Shown: piece by piece, positions 1 through 7,725 of the stretch
Layout of the letters: each line of letters opens with the position of its first letter
Position numbering within the stretch: position 1 is the stretch's first letter
Source: RGIG1995 sp045126815
GTDB lineage: Bacteria > Bacillota > Clostridia > Oscillospirales > CAG-272
Direction: 5' to 3'
NCBI GenBank assembly: GCA_045126815.1
Contig: JBGVPD010000049.1
Location: 1 to 27,188 of the forward strand
DNA: 27,188 nt
Made by a program: the position numbers and the translations under genes
Notes under the pieces: model-generated
The model's input: only the letters and a program-made list of their open reading frames with translations
Databases searched by the model: none
Told to the model about the DNA's origin: nothing

Positions 1-1406
1 GAACGTCATACTTTTCAGCAGTTGTGTTTGTAGGATATGCAGGGCAGTTCGGTTGGAAGTATGGTATTGCGGCAACATGGGCAGGTATTGGAAACGCGAT
101 ATTGGGATCGCTTCTTGCTTGGATGGTGTTAGGAAGAAGAACGAGAATAATGACACAGCACCTTGACAGTGCGACGATGCCTCAGTTTTTCAGCGCGCGA
201 TATGACAGTAGGGGGTTGAAACTCTTTTCATCGGCGGTGATCTTTATATTTCTTATACCTTATACGGCATCGCTTTATAACGGACTCAGCAGACTTTTCG
301 GAATGGCGTTTGATCTTCCTTACGAATACTGTGTGATAGGTATGTCCGTTTTGACGGCTGTTTACGTAATAGCCGGAGGATATATGGCGACGGCTATAAA
401 TGATTTTATCCAAGGTATTATTATGATAGTGGGCATTATTGCCGTTATAATTGCGGTGGTTGAAAGCAAAGGCGGTCTTTCGGTTGCTCTTGATAGCTTG
501 AGCCAAATAACGAGCGAAGCTGAAAATATATCCTTGGGAGACCTGACATCGTTTTTTGGACCCGATCCTATAAACTTATTCGGAGTTGTCATACTCACAT
601 CTCTCGGCACATGGGGACTTCCTCAGATGGTCCAGAAGTTTTATGCGATCAAAAACGAAAAGGCGATCACAAAGGGCACGGTAATCTCGACTCTATTCGC
701 TTTGATAGTTGCGGGTGGATGTTATTTTCTCGGCGGTTTCGGCAGACTGTTTACACCTGATTATGCGGCAAACGGTTCTGTTATATACGATTCAATAGTA
801 CCTAATATGCTTAACGGACTTTCAGACGTTTTGATAGGCGTGGTAATAGTGTTGGTACTTTCGGCGTCTATGTCAACTTTATCTTCTCTCGTACTTGCTT
901 CAAGTTCAACTTTGACGCTTGATTTTATCAAAGAGAAGATAGCAAGTAAGATGACCGAGAAAAAACAGGTGTTTACTATGCGTGTTTTGATTTTGGTATT
1001 TATAGTTATTTCTGCGGTTATAGCGATAGTTCAGCATAACAGCAGCATAACGTTTATAGCTCAGCTTATGGGTGTATCATGGGGAGCATTGGCAGGAGCG
1101 TTTTTAGCGCCTTTCTTGTACGGCTTATACTGGAAGAGAACAACGAAGGCATCAGTATGGGTTAATATATCATTTTCAACCTTATTTATGCTTACGAACT
1201 TAATAGGAAACGTATACAAGCTTGATATTTTCCCGACGATTCTTAAATCTCCCATTAATGCGGGTGCGTTTTGTATGCTTATTGGATTAATTATCGTTCC
1301 CGTTGTAAGTGTGTTTACCAAGAAACCTGACGAGAAAAAGGTTGAGAAAGTATTTTCTTGTTATTCAAAAGAGATTACGGTTTCAATAAAAGACCATATT
1401 GGATAA
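1..1406 (+). CDS. Sodium:solute symporter (SSS family), 5'-truncated by window edge
   Basis: This is an integral membrane transporter of the SSS family, which couples uptake of a solute to sodium. The reading frame is open from the first complete codon at position 3, so the gene begins outside the window; the GTG at 24 is internal, because residues before it (SYFSAV) already fit the family's early helix. About ten hydrophobic segments are visible, including a GYAGQFGW turn near the start and a conserved stretch reading AGGYMATAINDFIQG (codons around 375-415). The C-terminus is a short charged cytoplasmic tail. The substrate cannot be told from sequence. The arylpyruvate/arylacetate operon starts 160 bases downstream on the same strand, so an aromatic acid or amino acid is possible, but that operon has its own promoter. 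No hairpin terminator is visible after the stop codon. Confidence 0.9.
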   Translation, partial: TSYFSAVVFVGYAGQFGWKYGIAATWAGIGNAILGSLLAWMVLGRRTRIMTQHLDSATMPQFFSARYDSRGLKLFSSAVIFIFLIPYTASLYNGLSRLFGMAFDLPYEYCVIGMSVLTAVYVIAGGYMATAINDFIQGIIMIVGIIAVIIAVVESKGGLSVALDSLSQITSEAENISLGDLTSFFGPDPINLFGVVILTSLGTWGLPQMVQKFYAIKNEKAITKGTVISTLFALIVAGGCYFLGGFGRLFTPDYAANGSVIYDSIVPNMLNGLSDVLIGVVIVLVLSASMSTLSSLVLASSSTLTLDFIKEKIASKMTEKKQVFTMRVLILVFIVISAVIAIVQHNSSITFIAQLMGVSWGALAGAFLAPFLYGLYWKRTTKASVWVNISFSTLFMLTNLIGNVYKLDIFPTILKSPINAGAFCMLIGLIIVPVVSVFTKKPDEKKVEKVFSCYSKEITVSIKDHIG

Positions 1407-1426
1407 AAAATATAGCTAAATAGTTG

Positions 1427-1455
1427 TTGAATAATTTTGATAACTATGTTATAAT
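1427..1455 (+). promoter_or_regulatory. Predicted sigma-70-type promoter for the ior operon
   Basis: TTGAAT at 1427-1432 and a perfect TATAAT at 1450-1455 are separated by 17 bases. Transcription would start near 1462 and leave a leader of about 100 bases before iorA. An imperfect hairpin (arms around 1528-1534 and 1541-1548, TTTCGCA / TGCGGAAA with one bulge) lies in that leader. I see no T-box or other known riboswitch signature. Confidence 0.6.
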
Positions 1456-1565
1456 AAACAATATTATTTTATTTATATACGATACGGTAGTCGTTTAAAT
1501 ACTAATTAAAGTTTTAGAATAGCTTTTTCGCATGATCGTGCGGAAATGAAAGAGAGGAAATAGAT

Positions 1566-3299
1566 ATGAAACAGCTAATGTTAGGTAATGAAGCTGTTGC
1601 GAGAGGATTATTTGAGGCAGGGTGTTCTTTTGTGTCAAGTTACCCCGGCACACCCAGTACGGAAATAACCGAATGTGCGGCAAAATATCCTGAAATATAC
1701 GCAGAGTGGGCTCCAAACGAAAAGGTTGCTATGGAAGCGGCTTTCGGGGCGAGTTTGGCAGGTAAGCGCAGTTTTTGCGGAATGAAGCACGTTGGACTTA
1801 ACGTTGCGGCAGATCCTTTATTTACGATTTCATATACAGGTGTCAATGCGGGAATGGTTATTGGTGTTGCAGATGATCCCGGTATGCACTCTTCACAGAA
1901 TGAACAGGATTCAAGACATTATGCAAGAGCATCGAAGATACCTATGCTTGAACCATCAAATTCAAAGGAATCGCTTGAATTTGCGAAGATGGCTTATGAG
2001 ATATCCGAGCAGTTTGATACTCCCGTACTTTTAAAGATGTGCACACGCGTTGCTCATTCGCAGAGTATTGTTGAAACTTCGGAAAGAAAAGAAAAACAGC
2101 AGATAGAATACGAAAAAAATCCTTCAAAATACATAATGATGCCCGGTTTTGCAAAGAAAAGACATCCTATCGTTGAACAAAGAACAGAAAAACTGTCTGA
2201 GTTTGCAAAGATGTCTGAACTTAATAAATGGGAAAAGGGAACTGAAAACAAGCTCGGTATTATAACGGCGGGAACTTGTTATCAGTACGTTAAAGAAGTA
2301 TGCGGAAGTGATGTAAGCATACTCAAGTTAGGCATTGTATGGCCGCTTTCTGATGAGCTTTTAAAAGAGTTTGCAAAGTCGGTTGAAAAGGTGATAGTAG
2401 TTGAAGAACTTGATGGCTTTATCGAAGGTCATTGTAACGCTATAGGCATTGAAACAGAGGGCAAAAATCTATTCTCAAATATCGACGAGCTTTCTCAGAA
2501 CAGAGTGGCAAAAGGTCTTGGAATTGCATACGAAGAGGGAGAAAGCGTTGACGCTGTTATTCCCAACAGACCTCCCGTTATGTGCGCGGGCTGTCCTCAC
2601 AGAGGTCTTTACTACGTTCTTTCAAAATTAAAGCTGAACGTAATCGGTGATATCGGCTGCTACACATTGGGCGCGGTTGCTCCGCTTAATGCAGTAGATA
2701 GCGTAATTTGTATGGGTGCTTCAATATCGGGCGTACATGGCTTTAATAAAGCTAACGACGGAAAGAGTGACGGCAAGACGGTTGCCGTTATAGGCGATTC
2801 GACGTTTATGCATTCGGGTATGACAGGACTTGTTAATATTGCATATAACAACTCGAACAGTACGGTTATTATCCTTGATAACTCTATTACTGGTATGACA
2901 GGTCATCAGCATAACCCCACAACAGGATTTAACCTAAAAGGCGATCCCGCTTCAAAGGTAGACCTTGAAGCGCTTTGCCGTTCTATCGGTATAAACTCCG
3001 TACAGGTAGTTGATCCTTACGACATATCAATGTGCGAAAAGGTTATAAAAGAGGAACTCGCAAAGAATGAGCCTTCGGTTATAATTTCAAGACGTCCTTG
3101 CGCTCTTCTTAAATACGTAAAAGCAAAACCGCCCGTAAAGGTTTTGTCCGATAAGTGTAAGAGTTGTAAGATGTGTATGAAGATAGGTTGCCCTGCGATC
3201 AGTATGGTAGACGGCAAGGCAGTAATAGATGCTACCCTTTGTACAGGCTGCGGAGTATGTACCCAGCTTTGTAAATTCGGCGCTATGCAGGAGGGTTGA
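1566..3299 (+). CDS. iorA: Indolepyruvate:ferredoxin oxidoreductase, alpha subunit
   Basis: This is the large, thiamine diphosphate and Fe-S carrying subunit of indolepyruvate:ferredoxin oxidoreductase. The enzyme interconverts arylpyruvate plus CoA with arylacetyl-CoA plus CO2, using ferredoxin. The 577-residue length is normal for the family. The N-terminal half holds the pyrimidine-binding domain (SSYPGTPSTEI near residues 23-33). The later half holds the diphosphate-binding domain, with CAGCPHRG and GDSTFMHSG followed by NNSN. The C-terminus is a two-cluster ferredoxin domain with C531, C534, C537, C542 and C559, C562, C565, C569. The pattern CxxCxxCxxxxCP in the first motif is the usual IorA form. 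GAGAGG lies just before the ATG. The iorB gene follows immediately, so the two subunits are probably translationally coupled. The enzyme is oxygen-sensitive, consistent with a strict anaerobe. Confidence 0.95.
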   Translation: MKQLMLGNEAVARGLFEAGCSFVSSYPGTPSTEITECAAKYPEIYAEWAPNEKVAMEAAFGASLAGKRSFCGMKHVGLNVAADPLFTISYTGVNAGMVIGVADDPGMHSSQNEQDSRHYARASKIPMLEPSNSKESLEFAKMAYEISEQFDTPVLLKMCTRVAHSQSIVETSERKEKQQIEYEKNPSKYIMMPGFAKKRHPIVEQRTEKLSEFAKMSELNKWEKGTENKLGIITAGTCYQYVKEVCGSDVSILKLGIVWPLSDELLKEFAKSVEKVIVVEELDGFIEGHCNAIGIETEGKNLFSNIDELSQNRVAKGLGIAYEEGESVDAVIPNRPPVMCAGCPHRGLYYVLSKLKLNVIGDIGCYTLGAVAPLNAVDSVICMGASISGVHGFNKANDGKSDGKTVAVIGDSTFMHSGMTGLVNIAYNNSNSTVIILDNSITGMTGHQHNPTTGFNLKGDPASKVDLEALCRSIGINSVQVVDPYDISMCEKVIKEELAKNEPSVIISRRPCALLKYVKAKPPVKVLSDKCKSCKMCMKIGCPAISMVDGKAVIDATLCTGCGVCTQLCKFGAMQEG

Positions 3300-3301
3300 A
3301 T

Positions 3302-3883
3302 ATGAATAATAATAAAACGAAAAACGTAATGATAGTCGGTGTCGGCGGTCAGGGTTCACTTCTTGCAAGTAAGCTTTTGGGCAGATTACTTTTGACAAAA
3401 GGTTATGACGTGAAAGTATCAGAGGTGCACGGAATGAGCCAGAGAGGCGGTTCTGTTGTAACTTACGTAAGATTTGGCGATGAAGTATATTCACCCGTTA
3501 TAGACGAAGGTGAGTCTGATTATATCGTATCTTTTGAATTGCTTGAAGCAGCAAGATGGACGAAGTATCTGAAAAAAGACGGAAAGATCATTACAAATAC
3601 ACAAAAGATAAATCCTATGCCCGTAGTAACAGGATCCGCTGAATATCCGACAGAGCTTGTTGAAAAAATGAGAAACGAAGGATTTCACGTTGATGCGCTT
3701 GATGCCCTCTCTCTTGCGGAGAGCGCGGGTTCTTCAAAAGCGGTCAATCTTGTTCTTATGGGAAGATTGTCAAAATATTTTGACTTTACTGAAGAAGAAT
3801 GGATGAATGCTATTGAGAACAGTGTTCCGCCGAAATTTTTGGAAATGAACAAAAAAGCATTTTCTTTAGGCTTGAACGCATAA
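3302..3883 (+). CDS. iorB: Indolepyruvate:ferredoxin oxidoreductase, beta subunit
   Basis: This is the small gamma-type subunit that completes the IorAB enzyme. It begins with a glycine-rich VGVGGQGSLLASKLL segment and contains EVHGMSQRGGSV, both typical of the pyruvate/ketoisovalerate oxidoreductase catalytic domain. The product is 193 residues, the usual size. An in-frame TTG at 3296 overlaps the iorA stop, but GGAGGG at 3290-3295 is six bases from the ATG at 3302, so I place the start there. The ribosome site lies inside the end of iorA, which suggests coupling of the two subunits at fixed ratio. The paaK-like gene follows 17 bases after the stop. Confidence 0.94.
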   Translation: MNNNKTKNVMIVGVGGQGSLLASKLLGRLLLTKGYDVKVSEVHGMSQRGGSVVTYVRFGDEVYSPVIDEGESDYIVSFELLEAARWTKYLKKDGKIITNTQKINPMPVVTGSAEYPTELVEKMRNEGFHVDALDALSLAESAGSSKAVNLVLMGRLSKYFDFTEEEWMNAIENSVPPKFLEMNKKAFSLGLNA

Positions 3884-3900
3884 AAGGTGGTTGAATTAAT

Positions 3901-5208
3901 ATGGGAAAATATTATCAACCCGAGATTGAGACAGCCTCTCGGGAACAAATGAAGGCGCTTCAGAGCGAACGTTTGATAAACACAGTAAAAAGAGTGTACG
4001 ATAATGTTCCGCATTACCGTAAAAAAATGGAAGAATTGGGTGTTACTCCTGAAGATATTAAGAGTGTAGACGACCTCTATAAGCTTCCTTTTAACTACAA
4101 GCAGGATCTGCGTGACACATACCCCTACGGTATGTTTGCAGTACCTATGAAGGACGTTGTAAGACTTCACGCATCAAGTGGTACTACGGGCAAACAGATA
4201 GTTGTCGGATATACGCAGAATGACCTTGATTTATGGGCAGACTGTTGCGCGAGAGCATTTACAGCAGCGGGTTGTACGGATGAAGATATGGTTCACGTTT
4301 CATACGGTTACGGTTTGTTTACAGGTGGCCTTGGAGCTGACGGCGGTGCAAAAAGACTTGGTGCGACGGCTATTCCCGTATCAAGCGGAAATACACAAAG
4401 ACAGGTAACAATATTAAAAGATTTTGGTTCAACAATTCTTTGTTGTACGCCTTCTTATGCATTACATATAGCTGAGACTCTTTATGCTATGGGTTACACA
4501 AAAGACGATATCAAGCTTAAAGCAGGTATATTTGGAGCAGAACCTTGGACAAACGAAATGCGTCACCAAATTGAAGATATGTTGGGACTGAAAGCGTTTG
4601 ATATATACGGTTTGACAGAAATTATCGGTCCCGGTGTTGGTTTTGAATGTGAAGAACAGACGGGAATGCATATAAACGAAGACCATTTTATAGTTGAAGT
4701 AATCGATCCCGATACGGGAGAAGTACTTCCTGAAGGAACACAGGGAGAACTTGTTTTCTCTTGCATAACCAAAGAAGCGTTCCCCATACTCCGTTACAGA
4801 ACGAGAGATATCGGTGTTATAACGAGAGAAAAATGTTCTTGCGGAAGAACTCTTGTTAAGATGACGAAGCCAAGAGGCAGAACGGACGATATGCTTATTA
4901 TAAGAGGCGTAAACGTGTTCCCATCACAGATAGAGACTGTACTTATAGAAAAGGGATATACAGCCAACTATCAGATCGTTGTTGACAGAGAAAATAATTT
5001 TGACAGTATTGAGGTAAGAGTTGAAATAAGCGGAGACGTATTCCACGATACTATCAAAGGACTTGATAAGAGGGCGAAAGAGCTTTCGGAAGCATTAAAG
5101 GTTATTCTCGGAATTAATGCAAAAGTAATTCTTATGGAGCCTAATTCACTTCCTCGTTCGGAGGGCAAGGCAGTAAGAGTTATTGACAAGAGAAAACTTT
5201 TGGACTAA
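3901..5208 (+). CDS. paaK: Phenylacetate--CoA ligase family protein
   Basis: This is an adenylate-forming enzyme of the phenylacetate-CoA ligase family, which joins arylacetates to CoA with ATP giving AMP. The 435-residue length matches PaaK. The nucleotide loop SSGTTGK is at residues 92-98, followed by YGLTE and RYRTRDIG core motifs. The C-terminal lid carries GRTDDMLIIRGVNVFPSQIE, characteristic of PaaK. A CSCGRT zinc-like segment lies between core and lid. It sits in the same operon as IorAB, whose product or substrate is arylacetyl-CoA, which supports an aryl substrate (phenyl-, hydroxyphenyl- or indoleacetate). AGGTGG about 11 bases before the ATG is a modest ribosome site. In vivo it could act as an activating ligase for reductive synthesis of aromatic amino acids, or in the reverse direction during amino-acid oxidation. 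Confidence 0.92.
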   Translation: MGKYYQPEIETASREQMKALQSERLINTVKRVYDNVPHYRKKMEELGVTPEDIKSVDDLYKLPFNYKQDLRDTYPYGMFAVPMKDVVRLHASSGTTGKQIVVGYTQNDLDLWADCCARAFTAAGCTDEDMVHVSYGYGLFTGGLGADGGAKRLGATAIPVSSGNTQRQVTILKDFGSTILCCTPSYALHIAETLYAMGYTKDDIKLKAGIFGAEPWTNEMRHQIEDMLGLKAFDIYGLTEIIGPGVGFECEEQTGMHINEDHFIVEVIDPDTGEVLPEGTQGELVFSCITKEAFPILRYRTRDIGVITREKCSCGRTLVKMTKPRGRTDDMLIIRGVNVFPSQIETVLIEKGYTANYQIVVDRENNFDSIEVRVEISGDVFHDTIKGLDKRAKELSEALKVILGINAKVILMEPNSLPRSEGKAVRVIDKRKLLD

Positions 5209-5232
5209 AATATTGGAAAAGGAGTAAATGAT

Positions 5233-5661
5233 ATGGTTAGACAGTTATCTGTATTTCTTCAAAACAGATCGGGAAAGATAGCGTCGGTAACAAGAGCACT
5301 TTACGAAAACGGTGTTGATATACGCGCGTTATCTATTGCAGATACGACGGATTTCGGCATATTGCGTATGCTTGTGAATGACGTTGAAAAAGCGAAAGCT
5401 GCGCTTGAAAAAGAAAATTGTATTGTAAGCATAAACGAAGTTGAAGTTGTAGCAGTGCCTGACAAACCGGGCGGTTTGGCAGAGGTTTTGAAGATAATTT
5501 CTTATGCAGGAATTGATATTGAATATATGTACTCACTTATAGACAGAGGAACGGACGATGCTTATATGGTATTCCGCCTTTCCGATGAAGCTAACAGTTT
5601 TGAAATACTAAAAGCCAATGGGCTTACTACAGTTCCCGGAAGTGTCTTGGGACTTAACTGA
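5233..5661 (+). CDS. Tandem ACT-domain protein, probable amino-acid sensor
   Basis: The 142-residue protein consists of two ACT-like repeats. The first starts at residue 1 (RQLSVFLQNRSGKIASVTRAL) and the second near residue 74 (VPDKPGGLAEVLKII); both show the beta-strand followed by a turn and helix that bind amino acids in ACT proteins. It has no catalytic domain. Genes of this type commonly sit beside paaK and ior genes, and the likely role is to sense an aromatic amino acid and adjust a partner enzyme, though the partner is unknown. GGAG at 5221-5224 precedes the ATG at 5233; a nearer ATG at 5228 is out of frame. The aminotransferase follows 24 bases after the stop. Confidence 0.85.
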   Translation: MVRQLSVFLQNRSGKIASVTRALYENGVDIRALSIADTTDFGILRMLVNDVEKAKAALEKENCIVSINEVEVVAVPDKPGGLAEVLKIISYAGIDIEYMYSLIDRGTDDAYMVFRLSDEANSFEILKANGLTTVPGSVLGLN

Positions 5662-5685
5662 TTTTGAATTGAGGTGTTTTTTAAA

Positions 5686-6852
5686 ATGCAGGAAATGAGC
5701 AGAAAGACGAAGCATTTTACCGATTCTGTTATACGCCGTATGACGAGAATCGCTATTGCGAACAATGCAATAAATTTAGCGCAGGGTTTTCCGGATTTTG
5801 ATCCTCCGAAAGTATTGACAGACAGACTTGAGGAGATCAGTCAGCTTGGCCCTCACCAGTATCCCATCACGATGGGTGCTCCCAATTTCAGAAGAGCATT
5901 AGCTGAAAAATGCGGAAGATTTATGGGAAGAAAGATTGATCCCGAAACAGAGGTAGTGGTAACCATCGGTTCAACTGAAGCTATGGTTGATACACTCTTT
6001 GCGATTACTAATCCCGGCGACAAGATTATTATGTTCTCTCCCTATTTTGAGAACTATCGCGCGCAGACACTCCTTGTTGACTGCGAACCCATATTCGTAC
6101 CCCTTATTCCTCCTGCATTTAATTATGATGCAAACGTACTTGAAGATGCGTTTAAGCAGGGAGCGAAGGCTATTCTTATATGTAACCCCTCAAACCCCAG
6201 CGGTAAGGTGTTTACGGAAGCTGAACTTAAACAAATAGCAGATCTTGCTATCAAGTATGATACATACGTAATTATGGACGAAGTATACGAGCACATCATA
6301 TACGAGCCTCATAAACATATTTATATGAACAGCCTTCCCGGAATGTGGGAAAGAACAATTTCGTGCAGCAGCTTGTCAAAAACGTATTCAATAACCGGAT
6401 GGAGACTTGGATATGCTATAGCTCCTCAGCACATTATGGACAGAATTAAGCAGTACCACGACTTTAACACGGTAGGAGCGCCTTCTCCTCTTATGGAAGC
6501 GGCAGTTGTCGGACTTGAGTTGCCCGACAGTTACTATGACGAGTTTGGACAGCACTATGCTCACATGAAGAAAATATTCACAGAAGGTCTTGACAGACTT
6601 GGTATTGAGTATTCTGATCCTCAGGGAACGTATTTTGTACTTGCAAATATTGGTCAGTTTATGAAAAAAGGCCAGACAGACGTTGAATTCTGTGAAGAGA
6701 TGGCTGCAAAAGTTGGTGTAGCGGCAGTACCGGGAACATCATTCTTTATGGAAGATGTAAGGGATATTGTAAGACTTCACTACGCTAAAAAAGATGAAAC
6801 ACTTTACGAAGCGCTTGAAAGACTTGCAACCATCAAGCAGAAATTGGGTTAA
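5686..6852 (+). CDS. Class I/II aminotransferase, probably aromatic
   Basis: This is a PLP-dependent fold-type I aminotransferase, cytoplasmic, of the aspartate/aromatic/kynurenine aminotransferase group. The cofactor lysine is K232 in SLSKTYSITGWRLGY. NPSNPSGKVF and the MDEVYEH segment carry the ring-contacting Asn and Asp. A C-terminal VRLHYAKK supplies the carboxylate-binding Arg. The open frame extends upstream to a GTG at 5674, but that codon lies inside the ribosome site GAGGTG at 5671-5676, so I use the ATG at 5686 (388 residues). It is the last gene of the ior operon and would link arylpyruvates with phenylalanine, tyrosine or tryptophan. The exact amino-acid specificity cannot be read from sequence. 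Confidence 0.9.
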   Translation: MQEMSRKTKHFTDSVIRRMTRIAIANNAINLAQGFPDFDPPKVLTDRLEEISQLGPHQYPITMGAPNFRRALAEKCGRFMGRKIDPETEVVVTIGSTEAMVDTLFAITNPGDKIIMFSPYFENYRAQTLLVDCEPIFVPLIPPAFNYDANVLEDAFKQGAKAILICNPSNPSGKVFTEAELKQIADLAIKYDTYVIMDEVYEHIIYEPHKHIYMNSLPGMWERTISCSSLSKTYSITGWRLGYAIAPQHIMDRIKQYHDFNTVGAPSPLMEAAVVGLELPDSYYDEFGQHYAHMKKIFTEGLDRLGIEYSDPQGTYFVLANIGQFMKKGQTDVEFCEEMAAKVGVAAVPGTSFFMEDVRDIVRLHYAKKDETLYEALERLATIKQKLG

Positions 6853-6871
6853 TAAAAGGATAGATAATTAT

Positions 6872-6907
6872 AAAAACCTTTCTCGAAATATACGGGAAAG
6901 GTTTTTT
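6872..6907 (+). terminator. Rho-independent terminator of the ior operon
   Basis: A 13-bp stem (6872-6884 with 6894-6906, one T-G wobble) and a nine-base loop are followed by a T run. It lies 19 bases after the aminotransferase stop. The A run at the left foot could also let it work weakly on the other strand. Confidence 0.9.
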
Positions 6908-6965
6908 ATTTATAAAGTTTTTGTTGGAGTCAAAATGGCAAGTTATTAAACTGACTTTAAATTCT

Positions 6966-7004
6966 AACTTGTAGGGGAGAACTGTGTTCTCTCGTTTTAT
7001 AAAC
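6966..7004. repeat. Palindromic repeat, family A copy 1
   Basis: The unit begins AACTTGTAGGGGA and ends CGTTTTATAAAC. Between them is a short hairpin, GAGAAC (6977-6982) with GTTCTC (6986-6991). The same head and tail recur in copy 2 at 7048-7136, so this is a dispersed element and not a chance palindrome. Confidence 0.7.
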
Positions 7005-7047
7005 AGTTTTAACTAATAAAATTGTCTTAAAAATCACTTCCCCTCCT

Positions 7048-7136
7048 AACTGGTAGGGGACGGCGCACACGAGAACCCCCAAACCTTACTACGTGCGGTT
7101 TGGGGAACCCCTACCTCGACGTCCCGTTTTATAAAC
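7048..7136. repeat. Palindromic repeat, family A copy 2, with nested hairpins
   Basis: It shares the head AACTGGTAGGGGA and the tail CGTTTTATAAAC (7125-7136) with copy 1. The interior is longer and holds nested inverted repeats: GGTAGGGG (7052-7059) with CCCCTACC (7108-7115), and CCCCAAACC (7077-7085) with GGTTTGGGG (7097-7105). A competing outer pairing, GGGACG (7057-7062) with CGTCCC (7120-7125), is also possible. No open frame of substance crosses it. Confidence 0.75.
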
Positions 7137-7184
7137 TTTTCTGACATTATTGGAATAAAAATAACTTTACTTACTTTCTTTTAT

Positions 7185-7262
7185 GTTACTTTCTTGCTGC
7201 GACAAGAAAGTAACCAAAGAAGTCGCCATAGGAGTGTGGGGTTGCGATTCCCCCCACTCCTA
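7185..7262. repeat. Palindromic repeat, family B (two consecutive hairpins)
   Basis: GTTACTTTCTTG (7185-7196) and CAAGAAAGTAAC (7203-7214) form a perfect 12-bp stem with a six-base loop. Fifteen bases later TAGGAGTG (7229-7236) pairs with CACTCCTA (7255-7262), extended by four G-C pairs after one mismatch. From memory, stems of the GTTACTTTCTTG kind recur between genes in many gut Clostridia. It is a structured non-coding element with unknown function. Confidence 0.65.
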
Positions 7263-7438
7263 GACCTCTCCCCCCTAAACGCCTTGTTTCGCTGCATCCT
7301 ACATAATCATAAGATTTATTATCCGTTTAGGTCGGGTTATGCTCACACAAGACGGGAAATATGCTGTCGGGGGATTGTTTTGTTGTTTGGCTTCGTCTCG
7401 CTATATTAATTAAAATAAACTTGATGGGATAGGTATAA
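7263..7438. other. Intergenic stretch with no identified feature
   Basis: I see no credible gene, terminator or clear inverted repeat here. A C-rich tract (around 7265-7278) and a few open codons exist, but the short frame across it lacks a ribosome site and recognisable protein features. It is probably degenerate repeat or remnant sequence within the repeat island. Confidence 0.5.
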
Positions 7439-7486
7439 GCCTCTCACTTCGGGAGAGGTGGCAGCCGTAGGCTGACGGAGAGGGCT
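7439..7486. repeat. Double-hairpin REP-like repeat, family C copy 1
   Basis: The first hairpin is CCTCTC (7440-7445) with GAGAGG (7453-7458). The second is CAGCC (7462-7466) with GGCTG (7470-7474). A GGAGAGGGCT tail follows. The last 27 bases (7460-7486) recur exactly at 7617-7643. Confidence 0.85.
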
Positions 7487-7523
7487 TTATAATTTTCAAC
7501 TAAACTTGTTGGGGAAAACTAAA

Positions 7524-7572
7524 GCCTCCCCTGTGTAAGGGGAGGTGGCGCGCGAAGCGTGACGAAAGGGTT
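7524..7572. repeat. Double-hairpin REP-like repeat, family C copy 2
   Basis: The first hairpin is CCTCCCCT (7525-7532) with AGGGGAGG (7538-7545). A weaker CGC/GCG hairpin and an AAAGGG tail follow. The arms differ from copy 1 while pairing is kept, which suggests selection on the structure. Confidence 0.8.
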
Positions 7573-7616
7573 GTAAAGCAAAAAATTACCGACTGATGAA
7601 ATAAAATAAGGTTTTT

Positions 7617-7643
7617 GGCAGCCGTAGGCTGACGGAGAGGGCT
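7617..7643. repeat. Family C copy 3, 5'-truncated
   Basis: These 27 bases are identical to 7460-7486 of copy 1, but the leading CCTCTC-type hairpin is absent. The break falls exactly between the two hairpins, so the element appears to be built of two separable halves. Confidence 0.85.
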
Positions 7644-7680
7644 ATATAATTTAAATAAACTTATTGTTGTAGGCATTCGC

Positions 7681-7715
7681 ATTAAAAAATAGGTATGCAT
7701 AAATTATGCATACCT
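7681..7715 (-). terminator. Terminator of the membrane-anchored protein operon
   Basis: AGGTATGCATAA (7691-7702) and TTATGCATACCT (7704-7715) form a perfect inverted repeat around one base. Read on the minus strand it is followed by ATTTTTTAAT (7690-7681). It lies just past the stop codon of the phosphodiester glycosidase gene. Confidence 0.85.
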
Positions 7716-7725
7716 ACCATTATTT

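Noticed and set aside
1462..1565. Possible riboswitch or T-box in the ior leader
   Set aside because: The leader is only about 100 bases, with one imperfect hairpin and no T-box motif or terminator/antiterminator pair.
6966..7643. CRISPR array or insertion sequence in the gene-free region
   Set aside because: Repeats are few, irregularly spaced and of several families, with no uniform spacers, no transposase and no clear terminal inverted repeats bounding a unit.
7194..7700. Short open frames in the repeat island (plus 7194-7409, minus 7500-7700)
   Set aside because: They run through palindromic repeats, lack ribosome sites and show no protein-like composition.
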